A DNA stretch of 40,606 bases from assembly GCF_001644025.1 (NCBI RefSeq), contig NZ_LUUK01000052.1, forward strand, positions 1 through 40,606. Direction: 5' to 3'. The notes beneath the pieces are model-generated. The model ran no database searches. It saw only the letters and a list, made by a program, of their open reading frames with translations, and was not told the DNA's origin. Position numbers and translations under genes: made by a program. The stretch's first letter is position 1; every line of letters starts with the position of its first letter. Positions 23,718 through 32,834 of the stretch are shown one piece after another. The stretch comes from Methylomonas koyamae (GTDB lineage: Bacteria > Pseudomonadota > Gammaproteobacteria > Methylococcales > Methylomonadaceae).

Positions 23718-25928
23718 CTACCAGTTATAACGCAAACTCGCCAACACGTTGCGGCGGTCGCCGTAGTAGCACGAGCCTTCGCCGCAAGTCGCGACGTACT
23801 CGCGGTCGAACAAATTGCTGATATTCACGCCCAGCCGGGCGCCGCGCAGGCGGCGGTCCAGTTTGCCCAATTCGTAATGCACAGAAGCGTCGATCAGCGT
23901 GTATGACGGCGCTTTTTGGCTGTTGCTCAAATCACCGTAATTGCTGCCGGTATAGCGCACGCCGCCGCCCAGGCCCAATCCTGCCAGCGCACCGCTCGGC
24001 TGGGTGTAATCCAGCCATAGCGAGCCTTGCGTTTCCGGTGTGTAGCTAAGTTTCTTGCCGAGTTGGTTGGCCTCGTTGGTTTTGGTGACTTGGCTTTCGA
24101 TCAGCGCCAAGGCCGCCGTAACGTCCAGGCCCATCTCCAAGCGGGCCTTGCCTTCCAGTTCGATGCCGCGCGAACGCGCCGCGCCGGTCTGGATGCTGAA
24201 GCCGACGTGCGCCGGGTCTGGGTCCGGCGTCACTACGTTTTGCTGGGTCAACTCGAATGCGGCCAGCGTAATCAAGGCGTTGACGCCGGGCGGTTGGTAT
24301 TTGACGCCGATTTCGAATTGCTGACCGGTGGTGGGTTTGAACGGCGTGCCGGCGAAGGTGCTGCCGGCGGTGGGCTCGAAAGACTCGGAATAATTGAAGT
24401 AGGGTGCGACGCCGCTGTCGAACAAATAGCTTAGACCGGTGCGGTAGGTAAACGCGGCGTCGTCCTGGCGGCTGCCGGAGTAGCGGGGTTTGGCGTAATC
24501 GATGCGATCAGTATCAGAATCGTAATAGTCGGTGCGCAAACTGGCGTTGCTAGCCCAGTCGTAGCGTACCCCTATCGTCGCGATCCATTGCCTCCATTGG
24601 ATTTGGTCCTGGCCGTACAAGCCGATCTGGTCCTGCTGCTGGTTGACCAAAGTCTCGATTTGCGGCGCGGCAAACGGCTGGCCGTACACCGGGCTGTACA
24701 TATCCAGGTCGCTGGGAGAACCGAAACCGCGCTGGCGGTCGCCGTTGATTTGGCGAAAATCCAAACCCAACAATGCCGTATGCCGCACATCGCCGATGGC
24801 GAAATCGGCTTGCGCGTGGTTGTCCAGGGTGAAAGTCCCCGCTTGATCGCGGTACAGACCCGCCAGCCGGCTGACCGTGCGGTAATCGACCGGCACTCTG
24901 TCGTTGTCGGTGACAAAACCCAGCGCAAACGTCACCGGATAGTCGCTTTTGACGTCGGCGTAGCGCAGATTTTGCCGCACGGCCCAGTGTCGATCGAAGC
25001 GATGTTCGAAGGCGTAACCGACCGCGAATTGCTCGCGCCGGTAGTGGTCGAAACCGGGCTCGCCGAGGAAGGTGCTGGTCGGCAGCCGGCCGTTGGGATT
25101 GCCGACTACGCTGCCTTGGTAAGGCAGAAACTGCATGGTGTTGCTGGCGTCGTCTTTTTGATAATGGCTCAGAAAAGTCAACGAGGTGTTGGCGTCCGGC
25201 TGCAAGGTGAAACTGGGTGCGACGAAATAGCGGTCGTCCTTGCTGAAATCGACCTGACTGTCGCTGCCGCGGCCCAGCGCAGTCAATCGGTATAAAAATT
25301 TACCCTGTTCGTCGAGCGGGCCGCTAAAATCCAGCGCTCCCTGTACCCGGCCAAAGCTACCGCCCAACATTTGTAGTTCGTGAAACGGCTGCGCGGTCGG
25401 CCGTTTACTGACCATATTGATCAAACCGCCCGGCGGATTTTGGCCGTACAACACCGATGCCGGCCCGCGCAGCACTTCGATGCGTTCCAGGCCGTAGGGG
25501 TCTATGCGCAGATTGGCGTAGTTGGCGCCGGCCAGCCGGGTACCGTCCAGATATTGCGGGGCGTCGAAGCCGCGCAGATTGAAATAATCGTCGCGGGTGC
25601 TGGGGCCGAACATGCCTGTCAACAAGCCCGGCGTATACGCCACCGCTTGGGTGATGTTCTGCGCGGCGCGGGCCGTGAATTCGGCATTGTCGATCACGCT
25701 GATCGCCTGCGGCGTTTCGATCAGCGGCGTATCGGTTTTCGAACCGGCCGTACTGCGCTTGGCGACGTAACCGTTATCCGCCTCGGTTTCCGCTTGCGCT
25801 TTAACTTCAATGGCCGGCAGGGTCGTGTCGCTATCGGTTTCGGCGGCGTATAAGCCGGGTTGACTGTGTAAAAAAAGGAGCGTCGCGGCAACTGCCGGCG
25901 CGGCACCGTGTGCTTTGGTCAATGACAT
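23718..25928 (-). CDS. TonB-dependent siderophore receptor (second, ferrichrome type)
   Basis: A 736-residue outer-membrane receptor starting at 25928, with AAAGGTG upstream. The signal peptide ends near residue 28 (GLYA). A TonB-box-like TLPAIEVKAQ follows, then the plug with TPQAISVIDNAEFTARAAQN, AVAYTPGLLTG and LERIEVLRGPASVLYGQNPP. The barrel ends in SLRYNW, with a terminal aromatic. The late pair of cysteines in ATCGEGSCYYGDRRN is a feature of FhuA/FoxA-like ferrichrome and ferrioxamine receptors. I see no Fur box in front, but its leader carries the motif shared with the first receptor. Confidence 0.93.
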   Translation of the reverse strand: MSLTKAHGAAPAVAATLLFLHSQPGLYAAETDSDTTLPAIEVKAQAETEADNGYVAKRSTAGSKTDTPLIETPQAISVIDNAEFTARAAQNITQAVAYTPGLLTGMFGPSTRDDYFNLRGFDAPQYLDGTRLAGANYANLRIDPYGLERIEVLRGPASVLYGQNPPGGLINMVSKRPTAQPFHELQMLGGSFGRVQGALDFSGPLDEQGKFLYRLTALGRGSDSQVDFSKDDRYFVAPSFTLQPDANTSLTFLSHYQKDDASNTMQFLPYQGSVVGNPNGRLPTSTFLGEPGFDHYRREQFAVGYAFEHRFDRHWAVRQNLRYADVKSDYPVTFALGFVTDNDRVPVDYRTVSRLAGLYRDQAGTFTLDNHAQADFAIGDVRHTALLGLDFRQINGDRQRGFGSPSDLDMYSPVYGQPFAAPQIETLVNQQQDQIGLYGQDQIQWRQWIATIGVRYDWASNASLRTDYYDSDTDRIDYAKPRYSGSRQDDAAFTYRTGLSYLFDSGVAPYFNYSESFEPTAGSTFAGTPFKPTTGQQFEIGVKYQPPGVNALITLAAFELTQQNVVTPDPDPAHVGFSIQTGAARSRGIELEGKARLEMGLDVTAALALIESQVTKTNEANQLGKKLSYTPETQGSLWLDYTQPSGALAGLGLGGGVRYTGSNYGDLSNSQKAPSYTLIDASVHYELGKLDRRLRGARLGVNISNLFDREYVATCGEGSCYYGDRRNVLASLRYNW

Positions 25929-25957
25929 GGCTTGCTTCACCTTTGGTCGATTTAATA

Positions 25958-25988
25958 GGTTAGGCTGCCTGGCACGCGGCTGGGTGGC
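25958..25988 (-). promoter_or_regulatory. leader motif shared with the first siderophore receptor
   Basis: The forward strand reads GGTTAGGCTGCCTGGC, five variable bases, then GCTGGGTGGC. This matches 22348-22379 apart from one inserted base and the short spacer. It begins 30 bases upstream of the receptor start codon. Confidence 0.6.
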
Positions 25989-26557
25989 GGTGGCTTGTTG
26001 TTACATCGTTTTATTTTCTGTTATTTATGGCTGGATGCTAAACCGCGCCGGGTTTTCTGCTTTCCGGTCGTGGTGTGCGGTTAGGGAAGCGAACCGCACG
26101 GAATAAAGTATGCCGTTTCCCGAGCGGTGTGGTTCGCAAGCTTACCGTCAGCGCATGTTATCACCAGAGGCAGGGTGGTCAAAATTGTTCACCATTTAAA
26201 TCCAGTGGGCTCAAAAATCGTGTCCCTCCAGACTTTCCGTCGAAGGTATTCGCTTAGCCATATTCAAACAATGTCGATTTTAGTTTCACCGGCTTTTGAT
26301 GACATGCGTCGTCGGATCGGAAGAACCGTAGCGCGGTATTATTGTTGGAACCCCGCTGCTTGGAAATCGATGCCCAGTTCCGGCTTGCCGGGCCGATGGT
26401 CGGGAAGCCGGGCGGGGTTGGTGCAATGGCGCTGAATCTTGCTTTGTAAGCGATTGGAAAATCCAAGGCTGCCCGTGTGGGAACGGCTTCCGTCGCGGCG
26501 AAAGCCCCTCCTACGCCGGTATTGTTCTGCGTCGGGGCGAATTCCGGTTGGTGGTCG
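25989..26557. other. intergenic region with a REP-type repeat, no gene called
   Basis: About 570 bases between the second receptor and glyA. At about 26474-26515 lies a REP-like palindrome: GTGGGAACGGCTTCCG facing CGGCGAAAGCCCCTCCTAC. This is the same broad family as 16630-16661. It lies just after the glyA stop and could end its transcript. Other open frames here lack support. Confidence 0.5.
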
Positions 26558-27817
26558 CTAAGACGCGGAATACACCGGAAACCGCTTGCACAAAGCCGAG
26601 ACTTTTTCCCGCACCGAGGCAATCACGCTGTCGTCTTCCAGGTTGTCCATCACGTCGCACATCCATTGGGCGATTTCGCGGACTTCGGCTTCCTTAAAGC
26701 CGCGCGTGGTCGGGGCTGGCGTGCCGACGCGGATGCCGCTGGTGACGAACGGCGATTGCGGGTCGTTGGGCACCGCGTTCTTGTTGACGGTGATGTGGGC
26801 GCGGCCCAGCGCGGCGTCGGCGGCTTTGCCGGTGATGCCCTTGGGGATCAGCGACACCAGCATCAAATGATTGTCGGTGCCGCCGGATACCACGTCGTAG
26901 CCGCGTTCGATAAACACCGCCGCCATCGCTCTGGCATTTTTGACCACTTGTTCCTGATAGGCTTTGAATTCCGGCGTCAAGGCTTCCTTGAAGGCCACGG
27001 CTTTGGCGGCGATCACGTGCATCAACGGGCCGCCTTGGATACCGGGGAATATGTTGGAGTTGAGTTTTTTCTCCAGTTCCGGATTGGATTTGCACAAAAT
27101 CAAACCGCCGCGCGGGCCGCGCAACGATTTATGGGTGGTGCTGGTGACGACGTCGGCGATCGGCACCGGATTCGGATACAGGCCGGCGGCGACCAGGCCG
27201 GCGACGTGAGCCATGTCCACCACCAAGTACGCACCAACCTTGTCGGCTATGTCGCGGAAACGCTGCCAGTCCCAGATACGGGAATACGCCGAGAAGCCTG
27301 CGATGATCATTTTCGGCTTGTGTTCCAAGGCCAGGGCTTCGACTTGCTCGTAGTCGATTTCGCCGGTGGTTGGGTTCAGGCCGTATTGAATCGCGTTGTA
27401 GATCTTGCCGGAGAAGTTGGGTTTGGCGCCGTGGGTCAAATGGCCGCCGTCGGCCAGGCTCAAGCCCAGGATGGTGTCGCCGGGTTGCACCAGCGACATG
27501 AACACCGCCATGTTGGCTTGCGAACCGGAGTGCGGCTGGACGTTGGCGTAATCGGCGCCGAACAGCGCCTTGGCGCGGTCTATGGCCAGTTGCTCGACGA
27601 CGTCGACATATTCGCAGCCGCCGTAATAGCGTTTTTCCGGATAACCTTCGGCGTACTTGTTGGTCAGCAAGGTGCCTTGAGCCTCCAGCACGCGTGGGCT
27701 AGCGTAGTTTTCGGAAGCGATCAATTCGATGTGGTCTTCCTGGCGGCGGCGTTCGTTTGCGATTGCCTGGTTTAGCTCGTCGTCAAAGCCGGCAATGGTC
27801 ATCGATGCGTTAAACAT
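26558..27817 (-). CDS. serine hydroxymethyltransferase
   Basis: A 419-residue PLP enzyme that converts glycine and methylene-tetrahydrofolate to serine, the entry step of the serine cycle and a source of C1 units. The PLP lysine is Lys230 in [14 protein letters not shown]. Other family blocks are [37 protein letters not shown] and the Asp201 region [12 protein letters not shown]. Length is normal. AGGAG lies seven bases before the ATG. It is last in the reverse-strand set mtdA-gck-glyA. Confidence 0.96.
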   Translation of the reverse strand: MFNASMTIAGFDDELNQAIANERRRQEDHIELIASENYASPRVLEAQGTLLTNKYAEGYPEKRYYGGCEYVDVVEQLAIDRAKALFGADYANVQPHSGSQANMAVFMSLVQPGDTILGLSLADGGHLTHGAKPNFSGKIYNAIQYGLNPTTGEIDYEQVEALALEHKPKMIIAGFSAYSRIWDWQRFRDIADKVGAYLVVDMAHVAGLVAAGLYPNPVPIADVVTSTTHKSLRGPRGGLILCKSNPELEKKLNSNIFPGIQGGPLMHVIAAKAVAFKEALTPEFKAYQEQVVKNARAMAAVFIERGYDVVSGGTDNHLMLVSLIPKGITGKAADAALGRAHITVNKNAVPNDPQSPFVTSGIRVGTPAPTTRGFKEAEVREIAQWMCDVMDNLEDDSVIASVREKVSALCKRFPVYSAS

Positions 27818-27841
27818 GGTTTTCTCCTAATCAGGTTCGAG

Positions 27842-29182
27842 TTATTCGTTGGGATGCAGCAGCAGGATTTGCAGGTCGGCCACATTGGTGCCGGTAGCAC
27901 CGGTAATCAGCAAATCGTCGGCCGCTTGCAGCGCGGGGTATGAGTCATTATCGGCTAGCCGTGCCGCCGGGTCGAGTCCCGCCGCGCGAATTCTGGTCAA
28001 GGTGCCGCCGTCGACGATGGCGCCGGCGGCATCGGTCGGGCCGTCGCGGCCGTCGCTGCCGCCGCTCAACAGCGTCCAGCCCTTGCAGAAGCCGATGCGT
28101 TCGGCACTGATCGCGAACGCCAACGCCAGCTCCTGGTTACGGCCGCCCTTGCCGCTGCCTTGCAAGGTGACCGTGGTTTCGCCGCCGGCGATCAACGCGA
28201 CCGGCTCGCGGATTTCCGTAATCAGGGCTTTCGCTTTCAATGCCCATTCTTCGGCGACGGCGCTGGCTTCTCCGCACAATTGCGTGCTGTAAAGCTGGGT
28301 TTGATAGCCCAGTTCCGCGGCTCGCCGTAGTGCCGCTTCGACGCTAATCGTGTTGCCGCCGATCAAGGCGTGGCTGGTGCGAATAAACAGTGGGTCGCCG
28401 CTTTTCGGGGTTTCCGGGTGCAAGCCTTGCGCGCCTTGTTGTAAATGGCTTTGGACAGCGAGCGGTATTTGCCGGCCGATGCCGAACGAGTCCAGGATTG
28501 CAATCGCATCGGCATAGGTGCTGTCGTCGGGGACGGTCGGGCCGCTGGCGATCGCGCTCAAATCGTCGCCCAGCACATCGGAGAGTATCAAGGTATGCAA
28601 ATCGGCCGGCGCGGCGAGCTTGGCCAGACCGCCGCCCTTAAGTCGGGAAAGGTGTTTGCGCACGCAATTGATTTGGCGGATGTCGGCGCCGCAGGCCAAT
28701 AGCGCTCGAGTGGTGGTGATTTTGTCGGCCAGCGTGAGCGATTCGGCCGGATAGGGCAGTAAGGCCGAGCCGCCGCCGGACACCATGACCAGCACCAGTT
28801 CGCCGGCCTGGGCTTGGGCCAGTCGTCCGGCGACGGTTTTGGCCGCATGCAGGCCCGACGCGTCCGGTAATGGATGGCCGGCACCGAACACCTGGCAGTT
28901 TTTCACCAGATCGACGTTATCGTAGTTGGTGACAACGATGCCTTTCTCGGCCAGCCAGGCGTGGGGGATGATTTCCTGGGCGACATCGGTCATCGCGCAG
29001 GCGGCTTTACCGAAGCCGATCAAATGAATGTGCCGCCAGTTGCCGCTACGCAGACCTAAGAATAAGCGCTCGCCGTCGGTTTGCAGATGGCGCTGAACCG
29101 CTAGCCGGGGATCGGCGGCGATCACGCCGGCCTGAAAAATTTCGGAGGCTTGCGCGCGAAAGCGGTTGGCAAGAGCCGGCAT
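27842..29182 (-). CDS. glycerate 2-kinase (MOFRL family)
   Basis: A 446-residue glycerate kinase of the DUF4147/MOFRL type, which phosphorylates glycerate to 2-phosphoglycerate in the serine cycle. Recognisable blocks: HLIGFGKAACAM, VMVSGGGSALLPYP and CVRKHLSRLKGGGLAKLA in the N-terminal domain. In the C-terminal MOFRL domain they are ALIAGGETTVTLQGSGKGGR, NQELAL and LLSGGSDGRDGPTDAAGA. I start at 29182, 17 bases after mtdA; the frame extends further upstream but overlaps mtdA. It lies 24 bases before glyA, so the three genes form an operon. Confidence 0.9.
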   Translation of the reverse strand: MPALANRFRAQASEIFQAGVIAADPRLAVQRHLQTDGERLFLGLRSGNWRHIHLIGFGKAACAMTDVAQEIIPHAWLAEKGIVVTNYDNVDLVKNCQVFGAGHPLPDASGLHAAKTVAGRLAQAQAGELVLVMVSGGGSALLPYPAESLTLADKITTTRALLACGADIRQINCVRKHLSRLKGGGLAKLAAPADLHTLILSDVLGDDLSAIASGPTVPDDSTYADAIAILDSFGIGRQIPLAVQSHLQQGAQGLHPETPKSGDPLFIRTSHALIGGNTISVEAALRRAAELGYQTQLYSTQLCGEASAVAEEWALKAKALITEIREPVALIAGGETTVTLQGSGKGGRNQELALAFAISAERIGFCKGWTLLSGGSDGRDGPTDAAGAIVDGGTLTRIRAAGLDPAARLADNDSYPALQAADDLLITGATGTNVADLQILLLHPNE

Positions 29183-29199
29183 GGGCTGGCGGCGCCTGC

Positions 29200-30057
29200 T
29201 TACGCCATCGCTTTGGCGAGGTCGAAAATAATTTCGGCGTCGAAGACCTGTTTGTTGCTTTCGAATAGTTTGGCGATGCAAGCGCGGTGCAAGGCTAGTT
29301 TCAAGGTGCCGAAGCCGATGGCGCCCCAGATGATCTTGCCGTGGCGCAATTCGCCTCGGTCCATGACTTCGGTGCCGCCGATACCGACCGGCGGGGTGGC
29401 GTTGGCGTCGGCGAGGATTTCCAGGTGCGGATTGTCTTGCCAATGCTCGGGCTTGAGCAGTTCGACGCCGGCCGCGCCGGTGGCCAGCACGATATTCGCA
29501 TCCTTGACCGCCTCGGCGCGGGCGTCCAGGTCGGCAGCCTCGACCGGCGTCAGGTCAACGTCGAAACGCTCCTTCATCGCGAAGCAGGCTTTTTCGGCGT
29601 TGAAAATATGCCGGGAGGTAATCGATACTTGCGCGCCTTCCAGAGCCATCATCGCCGCCGCACGTTGGCCGACCGGGCCGGTGCCGGCCAGAACGACAGC
29701 TTTCTTGCCTTTCAGGCTGCCGCTACTGGCGATTTTGGCCACCGCCGCCGCCGCCGTGGTGTTGCTGCCGTTGCTGTCCAGCATCACCGATACCTGAAAG
29801 CCGGGGAAAAAGTGCTGTTGCACGGCCGCCAACAAGTTCTGTCCCGCTTCCATATTGCTGCCGCCAATGAAAATCGCGGTGTATTTTTTGTCTTTAGGGG
29901 CGCGGGTAAAAATGCAGCCGTCCACCAAGGCGCCGACGTTTTCCGGGGTGAGGCCGCCGTGGCCGATGACATGATCGGCGCCGCCGTCGTATGCGACAAC
30001 GGTATCGAAAACGGAAGGATGGGTATCGGTATCGAATTGAAATAACAACTTTTTCAT
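29200..30057 (-). CDS. NADP-dependent methylene-tetrahydromethanopterin/methylene-tetrahydrofolate dehydrogenase MtdA
   Basis: A 285-residue protein very close in layout to MtdA of Methylorubrum extorquens: the start KKLLFQFDTDTHPSVFD, YDGGADHVIGHG, SVMLDSNGSNTTAAAAVAK and the nucleotide site VVLAGTGPVGQRAAAM. It also ends with LHRACIAKLFESN and IFDLAKAMA. It oxidises methylene-H4MPT or methylene-H4F with NADP. First gene of mtdA-gck-glyA and divergent from mdh, consistent with a serine-cycle locus. Confidence 0.95.
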   Translation of the reverse strand: MKKLLFQFDTDTHPSVFDTVVAYDGGADHVIGHGGLTPENVGALVDGCIFTRAPKDKKYTAIFIGGSNMEAGQNLLAAVQQHFFPGFQVSVMLDSNGSNTTAAAAVAKIASSGSLKGKKAVVLAGTGPVGQRAAAMMALEGAQVSITSRHIFNAEKACFAMKERFDVDLTPVEAADLDARAEAVKDANIVLATGAAGVELLKPEHWQDNPHLEILADANATPPVGIGGTEVMDRGELRHGKIIWGAIGFGTLKLALHRACIAKLFESNKQVFDAEIIFDLAKAMA

Positions 30058-30269
30058 TAACCTGCCTGTGTATCGGGAAAGAGAGACGCGGCGCGGCGCG
30101 GAATCCGGCGGGCCATTATACAGAAAGTTGGCGGTGCCGCTCGAAAACGGCGACGGCGGCTAGGGGCGGGGAATTGCAGTTGTTTGCCCAAATACTTTAT
30201 GTCATATTGAAAAGTCGAAAGTCGCCCTCCGGCGCGTGGATGACAGTCTAATAATAACGAGGACCGCGG

Positions 30270-31247
30270 ATGAAAACCCCCATCGATATTGCCGTAACCG
30301 GGGCGGCAGGCCAAATCAGTTACTCTCTGTTGTTTCGGTTGGCGTCCGGCGAATTGCTGGGGCCGGAGCAACCCATCGTGTTGCGCTTGCTGGAAGTGCC
30401 TCAGGCCATGCAAACCTTGCAAGGTGTAGTCATGGAGCTGAACGACTGCGCCTATCCCTTGCTGCAAAAAATTGTCATGACCGACGATCCGAAAGTGGCG
30501 TTCGATAACATCGATTATGCCTTTTTGGTGGGCGCCAAACCGCGCGGTCCCGGCATGTTGCGCGCCGATCTGTTGAAGGACAATGCCGAGATTTTCCGGG
30601 TGCAGGGGAAGGCGCTTAACGAATACGCCAGTCGCCGCGTGAAAGTCTTGGTGACCGGCAATCCGGCCAATACCAACGCGCTGATCGCGATCAGCAATGC
30701 GCCCGACTTGGGGCCGGATTGCTTTACCGCGATGGCGATGCTGGATCATAAGCGAGCGATAGGGCAATTAGCCGAAAAGTGCGGTGTAATCAGCCGCGAC
30801 ATCAAAAACGTCATGGTCTGGGGCAATCATTCCTGCACGCAGTATCCGGATTTGCATCACGCCAAGGTCAAGGGGTTGGATGCGTTGTCGCTGGTGGAAC
30901 GCGAGTGGTTTGTTAACGAGTTCATTCCGACCGTGCAACATCGCGGCACGGAAGTGATAAAAGTACGAGGTCAGTCCAGCGCGGCTTCCGCTGCACATGC
31001 GGCGATCGAACACATGCGGATTTGGGCGCACGGCACCGAGATTGACGACTGGGTCAGCATGGCGGTGGCCTCCGACGGCAGTTACGGTATCGAGGAAGGC
31101 TTGGTGTATTCGTTTCCGGTGACCGTCGCGGACGGCCGGATTAGCATCGTCAAGGCTCTTGATCTCAACGAATTTAGTTTGGAGCGCTTGCGCTTGAACG
31201 AAGCGGAGCTAAAAGAGGAGAGACAGGCTGTCAAACACTTGCTGTAA
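30270..31247 (+). CDS. malate dehydrogenase
   Basis: A 325-residue NAD-dependent malate dehydrogenase of the cytosolic-type branch. The dinucleotide loop is [12 protein letters not shown]. The active-site arginines lie in [13 protein letters not shown], and the NPANTNALI block and the catalytic His187 in [11 protein letters not shown] follow. GAGGA lies before the ATG. It reduces oxaloacetate to malate in the serine cycle and TCA cycle. It is divergent from mtdA (212 bases between starts), so the two sides may share control. A clear terminator follows. Confidence 0.95.
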   Translation: MKTPIDIAVTGAAGQISYSLLFRLASGELLGPEQPIVLRLLEVPQAMQTLQGVVMELNDCAYPLLQKIVMTDDPKVAFDNIDYAFLVGAKPRGPGMLRADLLKDNAEIFRVQGKALNEYASRRVKVLVTGNPANTNALIAISNAPDLGPDCFTAMAMLDHKRAIGQLAEKCGVISRDIKNVMVWGNHSCTQYPDLHHAKVKGLDALSLVEREWFVNEFIPTVQHRGTEVIKVRGQSSAASAAHAAIEHMRIWAHGTEIDDWVSMAVASDGSYGIEEGLVYSFPVTVADGRISIVKALDLNEFSLERLRLNEAELKEERQAVKHLL

Positions 31248-31304
31248 ATTTGGAGTCGGCCGGGGCCGGCTTCCGATCCGGCCGGGCGGCCGCCCGCTGA
31301 AGGT

Positions 31305-31326
31305 GCCGCCATCCGTGGCGGCTTTT
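31305..31326 (+). terminator. Rho-independent terminator after mdh
   Basis: GCCGCC (31305-31310) pairs with GGCGGC (31317-31322) around a 6-base loop and is followed by TTTT. It lies 58 bases after the mdh stop. Confidence 0.75.
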
Positions 31327-31391
31327 GTTAACGCGGTGTTCGGGTGGCGCGACCCTAGGCGCTACCGTTAACTGCAACGCCTATAGAGAAC

Positions 31392-32306
31392 TCAAGCGGC
31401 CGACAGGCGACGGCGGTTGACGCCGATCATGCCGGCGATCGCGCTGCCGAACAGCCAGACGGCGCCGGGGACTGGTACCGGTGATGTCGCAAGATCCAAT
31501 TTGTAGCCCGCGACACCGCTATTCCAGCGGTCGAAACCCACGCCGCCCAGATACAGCGAGTAGACTTTGCCGGCTTCGGCGATAAAGGTGTAGCCGATGG
31601 TATCGGTGACGTTGTCGCTATGACCGATATTGGTCAGGCCGGTGGTGCCGAACGGATTTTCGGCGGTAAAGGGTTTTGCCGGAGTGCAACCTGGGCAGTT
31701 CCAGGAGCCGTGGTGGCTGTAGTTACCGGTATTGGTATCCATGCCTTCGAACACGGTGACGCCGAAGCGGCTGAACAAACTATTGGTCGTGGACAAGTTG
31801 ATCGTGACTTTTTGGGTAACGTCGGAGCTGATCAGGCCGATGTCGGTTTGATGTCTCCAACCGGTTGGGCCATTGACAGTGGCTTGGCCTTGCGCATTCA
31901 AGCCGTTGTCGTTCCAGGCACCGCCGCCGGTGTCGATTTCAGCTTGCGTGAAGCCGGTAACGGTACCCGCGTACTTGGCGGAATCGGCGGCGGAAATCAC
32001 CGCGCTGTCGCCCGCTCCGCTCAATTGCACTGCCCAGTTCAAGTGAGAGGAGCCGCTGTAACTATACGGCAGCGCATTGCCGGTGGTGCCTACCCAGGGT
32101 ACCAATGTACCTTTGTTGCCTTGGCTTTCCGGACCGGTCGCCACGCTGTCAACGTCGGCGCCGTCGAACGTGCGAGTCCAGCCATCGGTCGCGGAAGTAT
32201 CGGTGGTGGTAAAGGTGTTGTACATCGTTGTGGACGCGGCTGCCGAGCCGCTCAGAGCAGTGCCGGCGATGACCAATCCAATGGCTTTGGCTAATACGGA
32301 TTTCAT
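31392..32306 (-). CDS. VPLPA-CTERM sorting domain protein
   Basis: A 304-residue secreted protein. Start at 32306 (MKSVLAKAIGLVIAGTALSG), giving a signal peptide that ends near residue 24. The C-terminus holds VPVPGAVWLFGSAIAGMIG followed by VNRRR. This is the VPLPA-type exosortase signal: a short proline motif, a hydrophobic helix and a basic tail. The middle is rich in Ser, Thr, Gly and Asn, like other exported surface proteins of this class, with CPGC as a possible disulphide. No exosortase is in the window. A sigma-54-type promoter and a structured leader lie upstream. Confidence 0.88.
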   Translation of the reverse strand: MKSVLAKAIGLVIAGTALSGSAAASTTMYNTFTTTDTSATDGWTRTFDGADVDSVATGPESQGNKGTLVPWVGTTGNALPYSYSGSSHLNWAVQLSGAGDSAVISAADSAKYAGTVTGFTQAEIDTGGGAWNDNGLNAQGQATVNGPTGWRHQTDIGLISSDVTQKVTINLSTTNSLFSRFGVTVFEGMDTNTGNYSHHGSWNCPGCTPAKPFTAENPFGTTGLTNIGHSDNVTDTIGYTFIAEAGKVYSLYLGGVGFDRWNSGVAGYKLDLATSPVPVPGAVWLFGSAIAGMIGVNRRRLSAA

Positions 32307-32337
32307 AAGACTTACCCTTGTTTTTTGCAAAATAAAT

Positions 32338-32397
32338 TTAAGCGAATCTTGGTTGTCAAGGATCGGCTGATCGGAGCCTTGGCGTTGTTTCGCTTAA
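32338..32397 (-). promoter_or_regulatory. structured leader of the VPLPA-CTERM gene
   Basis: TTAAGCGAA (32338-32346) and TTCGCTTAA (32389-32397) form a perfect 9-bp outer stem. A nested pair CAAGG / CCTTG (32357-32361, 32377-32381) lies inside. If transcription starts about 12 bases past the -12 element (near 32395), nearly the whole structure is in the mRNA leader. Confidence 0.5.
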
Positions 32398-32404
32398 TAC
32401 ATTA

Positions 32405-32420
32405 GGCAATCCTTATGCCA
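32405..32420 (-). promoter_or_regulatory. predicted sigma-54 promoter of the VPLPA-CTERM gene
   Basis: On the reverse strand TGGCATAAGGATTGCC matches the -24/-12 consensus, with GG and GC separated by ten bases and the full TTGC. It is about 100 bases before the start codon. PEP-CTERM-type exoproteins in other bacteria have been reported to depend on RpoN, which fits. Confidence 0.7.
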
Positions 32421-32434
32421 ACCCCGGAAAGCCA

Positions 32435-32452
32435 TGTAAGACGTGGCTTACA
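32435..32452. promoter_or_regulatory. palindrome next to the sigma-54 promoter
   Basis: TGTAAG and CTTACA are perfect 6-bp arms around ACGTGG. The size and spacing suit a dimeric helix-turn-helix protein. It lies only 15 bases upstream of the -24 element. Confidence 0.4.
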
Positions 32453-32483
32453 AGCGATCGGGGGTTGTCAAAAATTTTGAAAC

Positions 32484-32527
32484 TGCGGCATATCACGCAG
32501 TCATGGCGTGATATGCCGCACTTTTTT
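32484..32527. terminator. perfect 15-bp inverted repeat with T-run
   Basis: TGCGGCATATCACGC (32484-32498) and GCGTGATATGCCGCA (32506-32520) are exact inverted copies around a 7-base loop. CTTTTTTAG follows on the forward strand. This is a textbook terminator shape, yet no forward gene lies just upstream. On the reverse strand a poorer T-rich flank follows, which could end the efflux operon. It is also centred about 108 bases upstream of the predicted sigma-54 start, where an activator site would be expected. Confidence 0.55.
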
Positions 32528-32834
32528 AGAGGTAGTTCTCGTAATGAATTGCTGACTCATGTTAGCTGGCCGCTGGTTTTCATCAGGGACAAGGTTACAG
32601 GGTATCAGCAAGGACGGCGGCCAAGGGTACGTTCGAGTCCTTGGGTCGCCGATGGGGGACGTCGATCTACCGGTCGCGCCGCCGGCAAGGCGTTAGAAGT
32701 CGCTCGACCGGTCGTTCGTAGCATGGAACGGGAGAACGCCGTCAACCTTGGAAGGTCGATTTCGCAGCCATCGTGTCAGTACAGGCTTACCGATCGTTTG
32801 CCGTAGTGTCGGCCGGCCGATTCGCGAGAGCGCT
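32528..32834. other. intergenic stretch, nothing recognised
   Basis: This lies between the hairpin and the stop of the outer-membrane factor gene. No supported gene or RNA. If the efflux transcript ends at the hairpin, this is its 3' tail. Confidence 0.4.

Noticed and set aside
26477-27775. Forward open frame of 432 codons
   Set aside because: It is antisense to glyA and has no recognisable domain.
32620-32660. tRNA-like T-arm (GTTCGAGTCC)
   Set aside because: The flanking bases do not pair into a T-stem and no acceptor or anticodon arms can be drawn.
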